Source: Russula earlei
Taxonomy: Eukaryota > Basidiomycota > Agaricomycetes > Russulales > Russulaceae
Assembly (NCBI GenBank): GCA_025769875.1
Contig: JAGFNK010000335.1
Location: 1-57,881, forward strand
Length of the DNA: 57,881 bases
Direction of reading: 5' to 3'
Under the pieces are notes generated by a model, which ran no database searches, was not told where the DNA came from, and saw nothing but the letters and a program-made list of their open reading frames with translations. Within the stretch, counting starts at the first letter, position 1. Each line of letters starts with the position of its first letter. Positions 1-9,690 of this stretch are shown one piece after another. Made by a program: the position numbers and the translations under genes.

Positions 1-8
1 TCGGCCAC

Positions 9-1196
9 TTGAATACCGACACCATAACCTGGATGCTGAAGAAAGGGATGGTGAAAAGGATGGAGATTACCGGAAAGCAACTCACCACCAGTATTTGTGA
101 GCCATGCTTAAAGGGAAAGCAAATGCGCCTTGAAATCTTGAAGGCAATGGAAATGCGTGCTGATGTCATGTTAGGCCATGTCTTCTCCGACATCTGTGGG
201 AAGATGCCCACTAGAACACCCCAGGGTCATGAGTACTTTGTCACCTTTGTGGATGACAAGTCGAGAAAAGTGTGTGTTGGTGGACTTAAATTCAAATCCG
301 ACACACTGGTGCACCTCAAGGCATTCACGGCATGTGCTGAAGTTGAAACCGGCCAGCGGCTGAAAGTCCTCTGCTCCGACAGAGGGGGCGAATACACTGG
401 GAAAGAGTCTCAGAAGTTCCTCACAGAGAAAGGAATTAAGCTGGAACTCACCACCCCAGACACATCTCAACATAACAGCGTTGTGGAACATATGAACTGG
501 ACACTCCTAGACAAAGTCCGGGCAATGCTCATGGACGCTGCACTGCCCGAGTCCTTCTGGCTCCATGCCCTTGAATATGCAGCGCACATCCACAACGTCA
601 CCCCCACATGTGCACTGGATGACATGACACCCAAGGAAGCCTGGAGCAGGAACAAACCTGACCTCTCACAGCTTCGCATCTTTGGCATGTGTGTGTTTGT
701 CCACATCCCAGAGGATAAACGCACCAAGTTAGATGTGAGGTCACTGGTGTGCACACTCCTGGGATATGCTCCCCAGAGGAAAGCCTACAAACTCATCCAC
801 CGGCCCACTCACTGCATCCTTGAATCGCGTGACATCGTATTCGATGAAGGGGGCCCAGCAATTCCGCATGTTGAGCAGACAGTCCTTGAATCCGACTCAG
901 ACAACGAAAATGAACAGGCAGATGGGGTGGAAAATGAGATTGAGGGGGCAGAAGGCCCACAACTGATGGTAGAGGCAGAACTACCACCATGCGCCAAACT
1001 GCAACGCGCGGTTGACACCGCTCCACCTGCCCAGCCATTAATACAAGCAGTACAACCTACACCATACGAAGTGGACAATGTACCTGTCCAGCCCACTTCT
1101 GGACAACCGAGGCGTACCATGCGCACACCAACTTGTGATGATGACCCCCGGTATTCCATCACATCGTACACGCAATGTAAGAAACATACCAAATGA
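9..1196 (+). pseudogene. Copia pol: pre-integrase and integrase core (partial)
   Basis: Encodes a Copia-type integrase, which would insert the cDNA into chromosomal DNA. The first residues carry the end of the GAG-pre-integrase zinc region (ICEPCLKGKQ). The catalytic core follows: first Asp in FSDICGKMP, second Asp in LCSDRGGEYT, and the Glu in NSVVEHMNWTL. The family usually reads close to GVAERMNRTL there, so two Arg positions are His and Trp here, which CpG transitions would explain. A Pro/Glu-rich linker (about residues 280-380) leads toward the reverse transcriptase. The TGA at 1194-1196 lies in the same frame as the continuation (GNMAHIDVTTDP), so it is probably a premature stop and not the true end. 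Confidence 0.9.
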
Positions 1197-2764
1197 GGAA
1201 ACATGGCACACATTGATGTGACCACTGACCCAAAAACGTATGCAGAAGCCATGTTCCGCCCCAATGCAGCGGAATGGGAAATGGCTTGCAACGATGAGTG
1301 TTGTGCGTTCGAGTCCATGGATGTGTTCAAAATCATCCCGTGGCCACAAAACTGAAAGGTAGTTGGCAGCAAATGGGTCTTCAAAATAAAGAGGGGACCA
1401 GATGGAACAGTAATCAAATATAAAGCTTGCCTTGTTGTGCAGGGATTCACCCAGATTGAAGGTATTGACTTTGATGAAACCTTCACGCCCATCGCGAAAC
1501 TTGCGTCCCTACACACAATCCTCGCCCTAGCCACTGCGCACAACCTAGAGGTCCATCAGATGGATGTCAAGTCAGCATACTTGAATGGAGAGCTGAAAGA
1601 TGAAATCTACATGGATGCACCTCCTGGCTTTGACATTCCAAACGGCATGGTACTGAAACTACTCAAAGCCGTCTATGGGACTAACAAGGGGGGAGAGTCT
1701 GGTATGAGAACATCAAAGACTCACTAGGTGACATGGGCTACACCCACACTGATGCTGACCATGCCATCTTCGTCCGTCGTAACTGCGAGTGCCTGTCCAT
1801 AATTGCACTCTACGTTGATGATATCACCATGGTCTCTGATGACCTAGATTCCATCAACATTGATAAAAACAAACTAAAACAGAAGTATCAGATGATGGAC
1901 CTAGGGGAGATAACCTGGATACTCGGTGTACATGTCACGTGAAACTGGGAAGAGGGCTGGATAGCACTCTCTCAGGAGAAATATGTTGAAGAAGTTCTTC
2001 AACGCCTAGGGAAGTTGGACGTTCGACCAATCAGCACCCCCATGCTGGCAAATGAACACCTTCTGAAAGTGGACGCACTGGATGTGGATGTCAAGTCCTA
2101 CCAATGCACACTTGGGGCCATCATGTACCTTATGCTAGGCACCCAACCCAACCTCGCCTTCACCGTCACAGCCCTTGGACGACATGCTGCGTGCCCCAGA
2201 AATGATCATCAATGTGCACTCGACCATGCCATCTGATACATCCAAGGCATAAGTGACAAATGCCTAGTCTTCCAACATGGCCTCAGGACTCAGCCAACCC
2301 TAGTTGGGTACGTGGATGCAGACTGGGCCAGCAATGTGAACAATTGCAAGTCCACATCGGGCTTTGTCTTCATGTTGGCAGGAGGGGCTGTGAGTTGGAG
2401 CTCAAAGAAACAAGCCTCGGTTGCACTGTCAAGCACCGAGGCAGAATACATTGCAGGAGCACATGCCTCCAAAGAGGCCATTTGGCTGAGACATGTACTC
2501 ACTGAATTGGGTGAAGACACCCATCTCCCCACCACTCTCCATATTGACAACCAGTCAGCCATCGCCATCGTGAAGAACCTGGAGTTCCATGACCGCACAA
2601 AACACATTGAAGTGAGACACCACTTCCTGTGCCAGAAAGTTGAGTTCTGTGAAGTTGAACTCACTTACATCCCTACTGGGGAACAACTTGCGGATGTGCT
2701 GATGAAGGGGCTGAGTCGAGAGAAACATGAGCATTTTATGCAGGAGATGGGAATACGTCACTAG
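1197..2764 (+). pseudogene. Copia pol: reverse transcriptase and RNase H, broken
   Basis: Continuation of the polyprotein that copies element RNA into DNA. Seen in order: AEWEMACNDE, GSKWVFKIKRGPDG, the finger motif HQMDVKSAYLNGEL, the catalytic box ALYVDDITMV, then RNase H with VDADWASN, STSGFVFML and SSTEAEYIA, ending ADVLMKGLSREKH. Breaks: TGA at 1353-1355, a one-base frameshift near 1698 in a G run, TGA at 1940-1942 and TGA at 2234-2236. The last three TGAs sit where relatives usually have Arg, so CGA to TGA changes explain them. The frame after the shift runs cleanly to the stop at 2762-2764, just before the purine tract and LTR. Confidence 0.9.
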
Positions 2765-2777
2765 GGCTGAGGGGGCG

Positions 2778-2954
2778 TGTTGGAAACGCAGCCACCATGT
2801 GGCAGAGAAATGGACCGAACGGACTGGATAGTTAGAACACCGTGTTGATACCACTGTTCCTTTTTCCTCAGTCTTTCATATACAAGACTGAGGTCAGTAG
2901 CACATTCCTTTTCCATTTACATATACTCATTATGTACATAGCCTTCGTCCAACA
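2778..2954 (+). repeat. Copia 3' LTR (177 bp)
   Basis: Begins TGTTGGA and ends TCCAACA, a perfect 7-bp terminal inverted repeat, right after the polypurine tract. A perfect 10-bp hairpin occupies 2868-2895 (CCTCAGTCTT / AAGACTGAGG). The LTR end is followed by a partial second copy at 2955-3013 that repeats the hairpin and again ends TCCAACA, so the true outer end could be 3013. Confidence 0.75.
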
Positions 2955-3013
2955 GGTTAGCTTACTAACCTAATATCAGTCTTTCATATACAAGACTGAG
3001 CCTTTGTCCAACA
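2955..3013 (+). repeat. Partial duplication of the Copia LTR end
   Basis: Repeats the hairpin segment of the LTR (2976-3000) and the terminal TGTCCAACA, but lacks about 40 bp present between them in 2778-2954. It may be a slippage product or a relic of a second LTR. Confidence 0.55.
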
Positions 3014-3018
3014 CTGGC

Positions 3019-3438
3019 TGTCACAGGACTGGTGCTTTGGACTGGACCGGCAACTGGGCTAGCCTACCGAGACAAGACTCACATTTGCCTTATGTTTGAT
3101 GACTTGTCCACAAGACTCGTGTTTTCCACAAGGTTCCAGCACATCCTTGTCTTGATTGCCTCACTGTTCCCTTAAGGACACCATTTGATATAGTGTCTCC
3201 TTTGTATATAAACCTGTCAATTGATGAGAACAAGCCCTAAGCTTGTTCTCTTGTGAAATATCACTGGAATTTGCTTTAGGACTGTAGGCTTGCAGGGAAT
3301 CAAGCAATCACCTTGGAAATCCTCTCAGATCTTCAGGTTTTCGAATGTGAAGACCTATCCATTGACCTTCCTCTCCATGGTACACAATTGCCTCAGCATT
3401 GTTGTCACTGAGATCCCCAATTTCCACAAGAACTCTTA
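3019..3438 (+). repeat. R3-long LTR fragment
   Basis: Reverse-complement match to 19273-19607 and then 17590-17691. In this window those two blocks are separated by an inserted element (17692-19263); here they are contiguous, so this copy shows the uninterrupted arrangement. TATATAA near 3204 and a perfect 10-bp hairpin at 3226-3250 (GAGAACAAGC / GCTTGTTCTC) give the sense strand as +. Its right end is cut by a Harbinger-type TIR remnant. Confidence 0.8.
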
Positions 3439-3545
3439 GGCCCCTTCTACCAACCAAGAATCCTTGAATCTTGAACTTGAACTTGGATTTTGGGATTTTC
3501 CGGGAGTGACAGGAGTGACAGGAGTGATGTAAGTGATATGATGTA
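3439..3545. repeat. Degenerate PIF/Harbinger terminal repeat (solo)
   Basis: Starts GGCCCCTTCTACCAACCAAG and then follows the terminal repeat of the element at 4491-7717, including the tandem GAGTGACAG motif. It is preceded by TTA, the usual PIF/Harbinger target triplet. Only one end is present. Confidence 0.65.
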
Positions 3546-3549
3546 TATA

Positions 3550-4310
3550 ATAAGCTAGGAATTTCTTGAGGTATTCTTGTTCATCTTGTGTCAGGGGGTA
3601 CACCTTGCAGTTTAGCTCCTTTGGTGCATCAGGTAACAGCTCTATCTGCATATCTGGTTCCCTTGGTGGTGGGAACCTCTGGGACTTCTCTTCTGAGAAG
3701 ACATCTGCAAAGCAGTGGAATCACTTTGGAACATTGGCAAAGGGGTCCTCTCCTTCCTGTGGTTCAATTGACTGCTGGGCCCATCTCTGAGCAATAGTTG
3801 TCTTCTGTAGGTACATAGCTTCCTCTTTCTTCAATTGTTGATTTTCATCTCTTGCTCGCTTTTGGATATTTGTGACATAGAGATCCAGGTACTTGTATTG
3901 AGCAGTCTCAATTTGTACTGCTCCTTCCATCAGCTGTCCTTTCTTCCAGTTGATGGTGGGGTCAAATTCATATAGGAAGGGATATCTTATGATGACCTGA
4001 TCTGTTCCTAAATCTGTGAGATAGAACTTTTGCAAGCTCTCCTTCTCCTTGTATTGGATGCAAAGCCAGCAGTAATGGGTGAGTTCCCCTTGCTTATTCT
4101 GGGTTCTGTCGACATTTTGTACTACCATGGGTTCATGTAGTTCTTGTTTCCTGATCTTCAGTCTTTTCCAGGCTGTGTGATTGATGAATTTCTCAGTTGC
4201 TCCACTGTCTAGTAGAGCAGATTCCTCGGCTGTCATGTGCACAGTGATGAAAGTGAACGGAATATTCATAGCATTCAGTCTTCTAATGTCAGTGTTGGCT
4301 GAAGGGCTGA
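3550..4310 (-). pseudogene. Ty3/Gypsy protease to start of reverse transcriptase (fragment)
   Basis: Read on the minus strand from about 4310 down, this encodes an aspartic retropepsin (motif ALLDSGATEKFI) that would cut the polyprotein. The spacer follows, then the typical lead-in to Gypsy reverse transcriptase (FADVFSEEKSQRF, then IELLPDAPKELNCKVYPLT). A frameshift lies near 3720. The frame ends where the Harbinger-type terminal repeat abuts, so the RT body is missing. The same protein family is present on the + strand at 31500-32280 in worse condition. An isolated fragment, not functional. Confidence 0.88.
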
Positions 4311-4490
4311 AGGCCTTCAAATGGCTTGCCCTTCAGAAGGCCTTCAGTGAAGCCTTCAAGGCTTGTAACAAAATTTTGAAGAGTTGAAGGGCTTCAAGGT
4401 CTGAGTGGCTGTGTTGTAGTTAGAAAATTTGTCAACTAATAATTTCAAACTCTTGACTCATCTGAGATGTCAGATGGCACCAAATGCTCA
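4311..4490. other. Short gap with GAAGGCCTT-type repeats
   Basis: About 180 bp without a gene. The first 90 bases repeat the words GAAGGCCTTCA and GGCTTCAAGG several times, also on the other strand, so it is a small inverted low-complexity patch. Nothing else is recognisable. Confidence 0.6.
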
Positions 4491-4655
4491 GGCCCCATAC
4501 AGCAACCGAGATTTCTTGAAACTTGAACTTGGAACTTGAATTTTGGGATTAGCCAGGAGTGACAGGTGTGACAGGTGTGATGACAGTGACATGTCATATC
4601 ATTAACTAATATCAGTTGTTTTTGTCTGTTAACTGTAATTCACATATTTGCATAT
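4491..4655 (+). repeat. Left terminal inverted repeat of the Harbinger element
   Basis: Pairs with 7550-7717 with only a few differences, for example CCGAGATTT versus CCAAGATTT. It includes a short AACTTGAACTTGGAACTTGA stretch and three GTGACAG repeats. Confidence 0.9.
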
Positions 4656-4730
4656 GTGATGTTGTGTAATGACTTGGGCTTGGAAATGATTGGCACATCA
4701 ATCTTTCTACCCCCACCTCCACCACCCCAT

Positions 4731-5992
4731 ATGATGCAGACCCACTCATCAATAAGTCCAGATTCCATGGAAGGAAGTCTAATCTCAGAAAGTAACAAGG
4801 CTATATGGACAACTGAAGAGGAAGCTGCATTTCTACTGTTCCTTGTCGAGCGGAAATAAGAAGGAAACATGACCTCCAACGCCATGTTCAAGGACCTTAC
4901 CTTCAACCAAGCAGCCAATTCTATTAAGCCCATGCATGAGAAGGGTCCTATCAAGACTGGACCTATGTGCAAATCAAAATGGCAAAGGGTACGAAATTTT
5001 TTTGCTTTGCCATATCACGCAGCTAACATCATCTACTACTAGATGAAGAAGGAGTACTTGCTAATCATTGCTCTCAGGAATGAGTCCAGGTTTGGGCACC
5101 TATGGACTGATGAGAATGGAATTGTTGTTCCACCTGAAATGGAATCGGTGTGGAGTGATCTAGTCAAGGTGCGTACATAACATCTAATTTGTCAATGCCA
5201 TCTGATCATTAGTAGAATAATCAAGAATACAAGAAGTACAGGGATAAAGGCTGGCCGCATCACAGCATCATGAAATCTCTGATGCCATCAAGTGCAAGAG
5301 GCCACCATTCATATTGGGGCACGCAGTCGACAGCCCATTTTACTCCCCCTCAGTCATCTGCGTCGCTGTCCCCCAATCCCAATTTGTTTGAACGTCAAAG
5401 TGGGGACTCCTTGTCATCTCTGGCACCAGATCGCTCTTCCTCCTCATCCAGTGTCCTTCATTCCAAACGCAAAGTATCTCAGGTCAAGGATGTCACCTCC
5501 GAAACATCTTCCTCATTTACCAAAAAACTCAAGTCTGATTCCCTGGCAGTTGCTGTCCACGGCATGCAGTCAACCATGGAGAGGTTTGCCGATAACTTCA
5601 ACTCAACCATGCATGCATTCATTGCTTCGTCCCCACCCCCAATGTTGCTGGCACTCCCCCCACTCCCAATGCCGCTGGCACTCCCCTCAAACCCAGCCCC
5701 AGCCCCACCTCTGGCCATGCATATGCTGCCTTCAAATGACATCATAACTATCTCAGCACTTCCCGAGACCACCCGTCGGTCACTGGAAATTCAACATCTT
5801 ACCAAGGATATTGAACTGAATGGTGAATGGCTCTCCATGGATGATGTTGTCCCTGTGATCAATATCTTGGGATCTTGTGACATCATGCGCATAGACAGTT
5901 ATATTGTGCTTATGACTAATGGGTCAGCGTTGTCACGTGAGATTGCATGCAACTACATCAAGGATCTGTTGGAGAAGGCCAGGACGTCCTGA
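4731..5992 (+). pseudogene. Harbinger ORF1: Myb/SANT-like DNA-binding protein
   Basis: In PIF/Harbinger elements a Myb-like partner binds the ends and brings the transposase to DNA. The trihelix/Myb pattern is seen as IWTTEEEAAFLLFLVE, then FKDLTFNQAANSI, then MCKSKWQR. It is split by an intron of about 54 bp starting near 4989 (GTACG...TAG), followed by KKEYLLIIALRNESRFGHLW, a second intron near 5169-5216, and KKYRDKGWPHHSIMKSLMPS. The long last exon (about 5220-5992) is Ser/Pro-rich with a LALPPLPMPLALP stretch and ends in a helical tail (IACNYIKDLLEKA). One in-frame TAA lies after LVERK near 4857 and may come from CAA. Start chosen at the ATG pair 4731/4734; intron edges are approximate. 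Confidence 0.8.
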
Positions 5993-6101
5993 CTGTAGTT
6001 GTACTTCTACAGTTGTCACCCATCACACGCATGTATCGTAATTTGTTGAATGCCATGAAGTGTTCTTTCATTTTCTGAAAACATGTGGACATGTGTCTGA
6101 A

Positions 6102-7449
6102 CTAAATACCTGCTGCGTGATCCTCAAGTGTTTTCTGATACTGCTCCCACATCTCACCTGCAATCCTGTCTTGCCTGATATTTGCTTGCTCCCTCTCATA
6201 GCACATCACTACCCCTCTTCCCAGTTCACCAGCTGCTTCACGATGACCCATCTGAGGGTCTACCCTGTCATCAAATACATCAATCTCACTGTGATCATAA
6301 TGGTGAATAAAATTGTGAAGGGCTGCAAGTGCCGATGGGATGTGCGCTTGAATGTCCATGTTATACTCAGGGGGGTACCGAAGGATTTTGAAACGCCGCT
6401 TGAGAATCCCAAACATACACTCTATGATGTTGCAAGCTTGAGCATGGTGCAGATTGAATAATTCCTGGGGTGTGTGTGGCCTAGGACAAGCATAAAAATT
6501 AGTGAGAAGATGGGAAAGAAAGAGAGAATGCACCATATGCCAGCATGACCCCACTCAGATAGATGATATTGTACACCTCAATAAGGAACAAGCAGTGTGT
6601 TTGATGAGGCAAAGCCTGCATCAGCAAGATAGTATTCCCTCTTGGGATGGGGAAATTGGAATGATGGGCATTGTGGAAAAGAGTTGAGTCGGCGGTGGAG
6701 CCCTCCCAACCAGTCAAAAGATATGTGAAGCGGAGGTCAAATGAACAAGCAGCAAGGCAGTTCTGTGAGAGAACACCGTTGCGGTCTCTTGTTGCATCGT
6801 GCTCTGCAGCAGTGGAGTAACAACCGATGTGGGTGCTGTTGATAGCACCCAGGGCATCCTTGAAAAAGGGAAAAAATTTGGGATTCCCTTGGATAAAGGA
6901 GTGAGGAGGGGAATTGGCATCAGGAAGCTGTACAAAGGTGGTGTAGAAAGGGGGGGTTGCGAGAACTCCAAGTATCTTTTTAAAATATCTGGATATCCAT
7001 CAGAAGATATATAGAAGGAAACCATGGGATACATACTTTGAGACCGTGCTTGGTGACCGCTGAAAACGCTCTCCAATATTTGTTGTTGACAGCCCGGTGG
7101 AAGCGGCATAGAGAAATATGGCAACCTGTTCTTCAATTCGGACATGCTGAGATGACGCAACACCAAAGTTGTGGAGAGTCTGCTGGAGCTTGTGAAACAC
7201 ATGTTTATGGACCCCAAGTTCATTCCGGATGCGTTCTGGGTGGCTGGTGAGTAGTTCATGGACCTAGGCAAGACCAGTGAGGGTGGAGGTGTGATATGGA
7301 ATAGGAGGAGAATGGGGTTTGAGTATTGACAGTATGGCCTGAAAGCCATAAAGGGCATAACCTGTAAAATATAAAATCATTAGAAGTTGTTGGCGTCGCT
7401 GTTGTACCTGCTGCAGATACAGCCTCTCCTGATCAAGGTAATCAGCCAT
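6102..7449 (-). CDS. PIF/Harbinger transposase (DDE_Tnp_4 type)
   Basis: Cuts and rejoins the element ends. On the minus strand from the ATG at 7449: a coiled N-terminus (QERLYLQQVQQRRQQLL), then a helix-turn-helix region (VAIFLYAASTGLSTTNIGER, QRSPSTVSKYVSHG). The catalytic core has a first Asp in DALGAINSTHI, a second in GWEGSTADSTLF and a Glu in NIIECMFGILKRRFKI. The end reads LGRGVVMCYEREQANIRQDR. Frames change three or four times between these blocks and GT/AG-like sites lie at the joins (near 7380-7250, 7020-6960 and 6550-6490), so short introns are likely. I did not see a clear stop inside the core. It may be intact or lightly damaged. Confidence 0.78.
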
Positions 7450-7549
7450 AGCATTGACCAGGGGATGGACAGTGACAACTTGAAATTGGGGGGTAAAAAA
7501 TCAGCCATGACTCGGAGGGGCATAAAAAGTTTTTGGGCGCATCAGTCAT

Positions 7550-7717
7550 TACAACAACAAATATGTGAATTACAGCTAACAGACAAAAACAACTGATATT
7601 AGTTAATGATATGACATGTCACTGTCATCACACCTGTCACACCTGTCACACCTGGCTAATCCCGAAATTCAAGTTCCAAGTTCAAGTTTCAAGAAATCTT
7701 GGTTGCTGTATGGGGCC
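7550..7717 (-). repeat. Right terminal inverted repeat of the Harbinger element
   Basis: Mirror of 4491-4655, ending in CTGTATGGGGCC. Confidence 0.9.
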
Positions 7718-8185
7718 TGAGGAAACGAACGTGATAACTAAATTATTCTAATTATTTACACGTACGGTCCGGATTGTCCGTTCGCGCAGCACTTAGCGGC
7801 TGCACGTCCAACACGTTATTATGAAGCGGTTAGATCGGTTCAATCCTCAATTGCGATCGGCTTGTTGCATCAGCATTCTGATCTGATATGCTCCGTCATG
7901 TGCATGCCAACGTGTATTTTGTTTGGAGCCAGACAAGGTTCCACTTATTTCAAACCTGCTTCGTGCTACGCGGCATGCGTATTCGAGAATACTCTACAGA
8001 GTCTCTTCGAAACCCATCCGTTACGCCGAACATGGAAGGGTATGGGTTATGAGGTGCTTTGGCTTTTGAAGAAGATTTTGGAGATGTACTAAAAGCGTTC
8101 ACAGTCCCGACGGTCCACGAGTTAAAGACCTCTTTTCCTCAGCAGCTTGCTCCCGTGGCTATTCTCACCGCCAGAACTAGATAAC
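7718..8185 (+). promoter_or_regulatory. Upstream region of the Cys-repeat gene
   Basis: CpG content rises sharply from about 7760, right after the transposon end, and stays high to 14480. No TATA box is obvious. A pyrimidine-rich stretch (CCTCTTTTCCTCAGCAGC, about 8130) precedes the ATG at 8186, as is common for fungal transcription starts. No further gene is seen here. Confidence 0.4.
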
Positions 8186-9129
8186 ATGCAACGAGGAAAC
8201 CAAAATACTCAGAACGCCCAAAATCTTTCGAATAATCTTGATGATGATCAGCCACAGCAACAGCGAGGTAAGAGAATGCGGCGCAGAGGTACTTCTGCTG
8301 AATATATCATGCCAATCGGCTTATATAGTGCCACCGAACCCGTCTCATGGGCAGTGGCTACAGGGCCCACCTCTAAACCCGCACGCAATAGCTATCCATG
8401 GCCACTTCGCTGCGGGGATGAGGCAACCCCCCACGGTACTCCCGCAGCCTTCGCAAAGCACCCCCTACTCACAAAGGAACTTAAACTACCCAGGTGGGTG
8501 TCGTCCGTTAAGTCATAGTCTTGTTCAAGTACCAAGAGCTCAATTCACCTCAAGCCCCTGTCGGCGGGGTTCCTCTGTCCACTAATAGCTCCTCCCGTTG
8601 GCCCCGATGCATACTTCCAGGATGTACGCAACCTGTATTCTTCGACAGTCGTATACAAGAACAATTGGATTACTGTGAAGCGCACATTTCGTAAGACCGC
8701 CCTTTAATCCTGAACCACACAGCTTCTAACCCACCTAGCGCTGCTATAACTCTTGGATTCGCGGCTTTGTGCGAGCAATGCAAAAGGCTTCCCGCTCGCG
8801 ATGACTCCAAATATTGTAGCCAAGTCTGTAGCAGTGCCGATGTCGTGGGTCCGTCCGTGGTTTGTCAGCCCCCCACTGTGCCTCACGGCTACATAGCTTT
8901 GTGCAAGCGATGCCGAAGGTTTCCCGCTCGCGATGACTCCAAATACTGTAGCCCAGGCTGTAGCAGTGCCGATGTCGTGGGTTCGTCCGTGGTCCGTCAG
9001 CCGCCCATTGTGCCTCAAGGCTTTGTGGCAGCTTGTCAGGATTGTCGTCGCCCTATGCAGAACGCAACTCATCGTTTCTGCAGCGTGGAGTGTGAGGACG
9101 CGAATTGTGCTCGTCCAGCACTTCCCTAG
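8186..9129 (+). CDS. Cysteine-repeat (putative zinc-binding) protein, 4 exons
   Basis: Gene model: 8186-8267, 8329-8493, 8555-8690, 8739-9129; introns of 61, 61 and 48 bp with GT...AG, and the last has a CTAAC branch site. It predicts 257 residues. The first 95 residues are Gln/Asn/Pro-rich and probably disordered. About residue 100 begins CILPGCTQPVFFDS...YCEAH, a Cys/His pattern. Then come three copies of a 44-residue module, C-x2-C...YCS-x2-C, at about 139, 183 and 227 (CEQCKRLPARDDSKYCSQVC, CKRCRRFPARDD..., CQDCRRPMQNATHRFCSVEC). Copies 1 and 2 are nearly identical in DNA, so the duplication is recent. Similar Cys pairs occur in uncharacterised mushroom proteins; zinc binding is inferred. 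No catalytic domain follows. The second intron could be 25 bp shorter at its 3' end without changing the frame. Confidence 0.82.
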
Positions 9130-9474
9130 TTCTTCGCTGACCTCCATTTCAAAGCTGGACGAGTTTCCCAAACTGGGTTTTCTGTTATTCGAGAAATCTT
9201 CTGCGTGTGTTTATTTCCTGCCTTGTCGTGGGGAGCGAATATCGTCACAGTTTTCGTATCTGCTGTGCGCTGTCTAGTTGTTACGCTGCTTGTCAAGCTT
9301 GTACTTCTGTGCTGTAAGCACCGTCGATCTCTTAGCTATTCATCGCTGCATCATTGTATTGATTGGTCACGTTTATTTATTATAAAATTTCCATTTTTGT
9401 GTGCAGAGGTGTGAAATTTTGATACAGTAGATTCAAGTCTCTTGCCCAGGCTTTAGGGCCATGGCTAAGATATG
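9130..9474. other. 3' region of the Cys-repeat gene, no gene
   Basis: No coding frame with protein-like composition. T-rich sequence after 9360 is a plausible 3' end. The stretch leads into a degraded transposon terminus. Confidence 0.5.
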
Positions 9475-9582
9475 AAAGTTCAAGACAATCCATTGAGAAA
9501 TGGTTGAGATATAGCAGTTTGATAATTTGCCCTCGAACAATATCCAAAAAAGGGAAGTGCAAAGTCACGTGAAAAGACAATA
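9475..9582 (-). repeat. Degenerate outer end of a long-TIR Tc1-like element
   Basis: Matches the outermost 110 bp of the terminal repeats at 25318 and 51662: GTTCAAGACAATCCATTGAG, GGTTGAGATATAGCAGTTT, GGCAAGTGCAAGGTCAC (here GGGAAGTGCAAAGTCACGTG), ending AAAAGACAATA. A solo remnant about 110 bp upstream of the aminotransferase start codon. Confidence 0.7.
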
Positions 9583-9690
9583 ATTTTAATTTTTGTACTG
9601 TACTTGTGATCGACCATCCATTCCTGCCCGTCGTGTCACCTGCTGCTCATACACACTCTACCAGTATAGTCTTAAATAGGTGACTTGTCG

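Larger units (their letters stand above)
1..2954 (+). mobile_element. Ty1/Copia retrotransposon, 3' part (integrase to 3' LTR)
   Basis: The window opens inside a Copia-type element. The domain order integrase, reverse transcriptase, RNase H is the Pseudoviridae (Ty1/Copia) order, which separates it from Ty3/Gypsy. A purine-rich tract (CTGAGGGGGCG) lies directly before the 3' LTR at 2778, as expected for the plus-strand primer. Gag, protease and the 5' LTR lie left of the window. The coding frame has four in-frame TGA stops and one frameshift, so the copy is dead. Confidence 0.93.
4491..7717. mobile_element. PIF/Harbinger DNA transposon with two genes
   Basis: Bounded by terminal inverted repeats of about 165 bp (4491-4655 and about 7550-7717) that begin GGCCCCATACAGCAACC and contain tandem GTGACAG words. 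Inside are two convergent genes: a Myb/SANT-like DNA-binding protein (+) and a DDE transposase (-). That pair defines PIF/Harbinger. The flanking triplets are TCA and TGA, so a clean 3-bp target duplication is not seen. The length of 3.2 kb fits an autonomous fungal element, but the first gene has a stop. Confidence 0.9.

Noticed and set aside
809..1543. Long minus-strand open frame of 244 codons opposite Copia pol
   Set aside because: It is antisense to the integrase/RT coding strand and has no domain; the plus strand carries clear conserved motifs.
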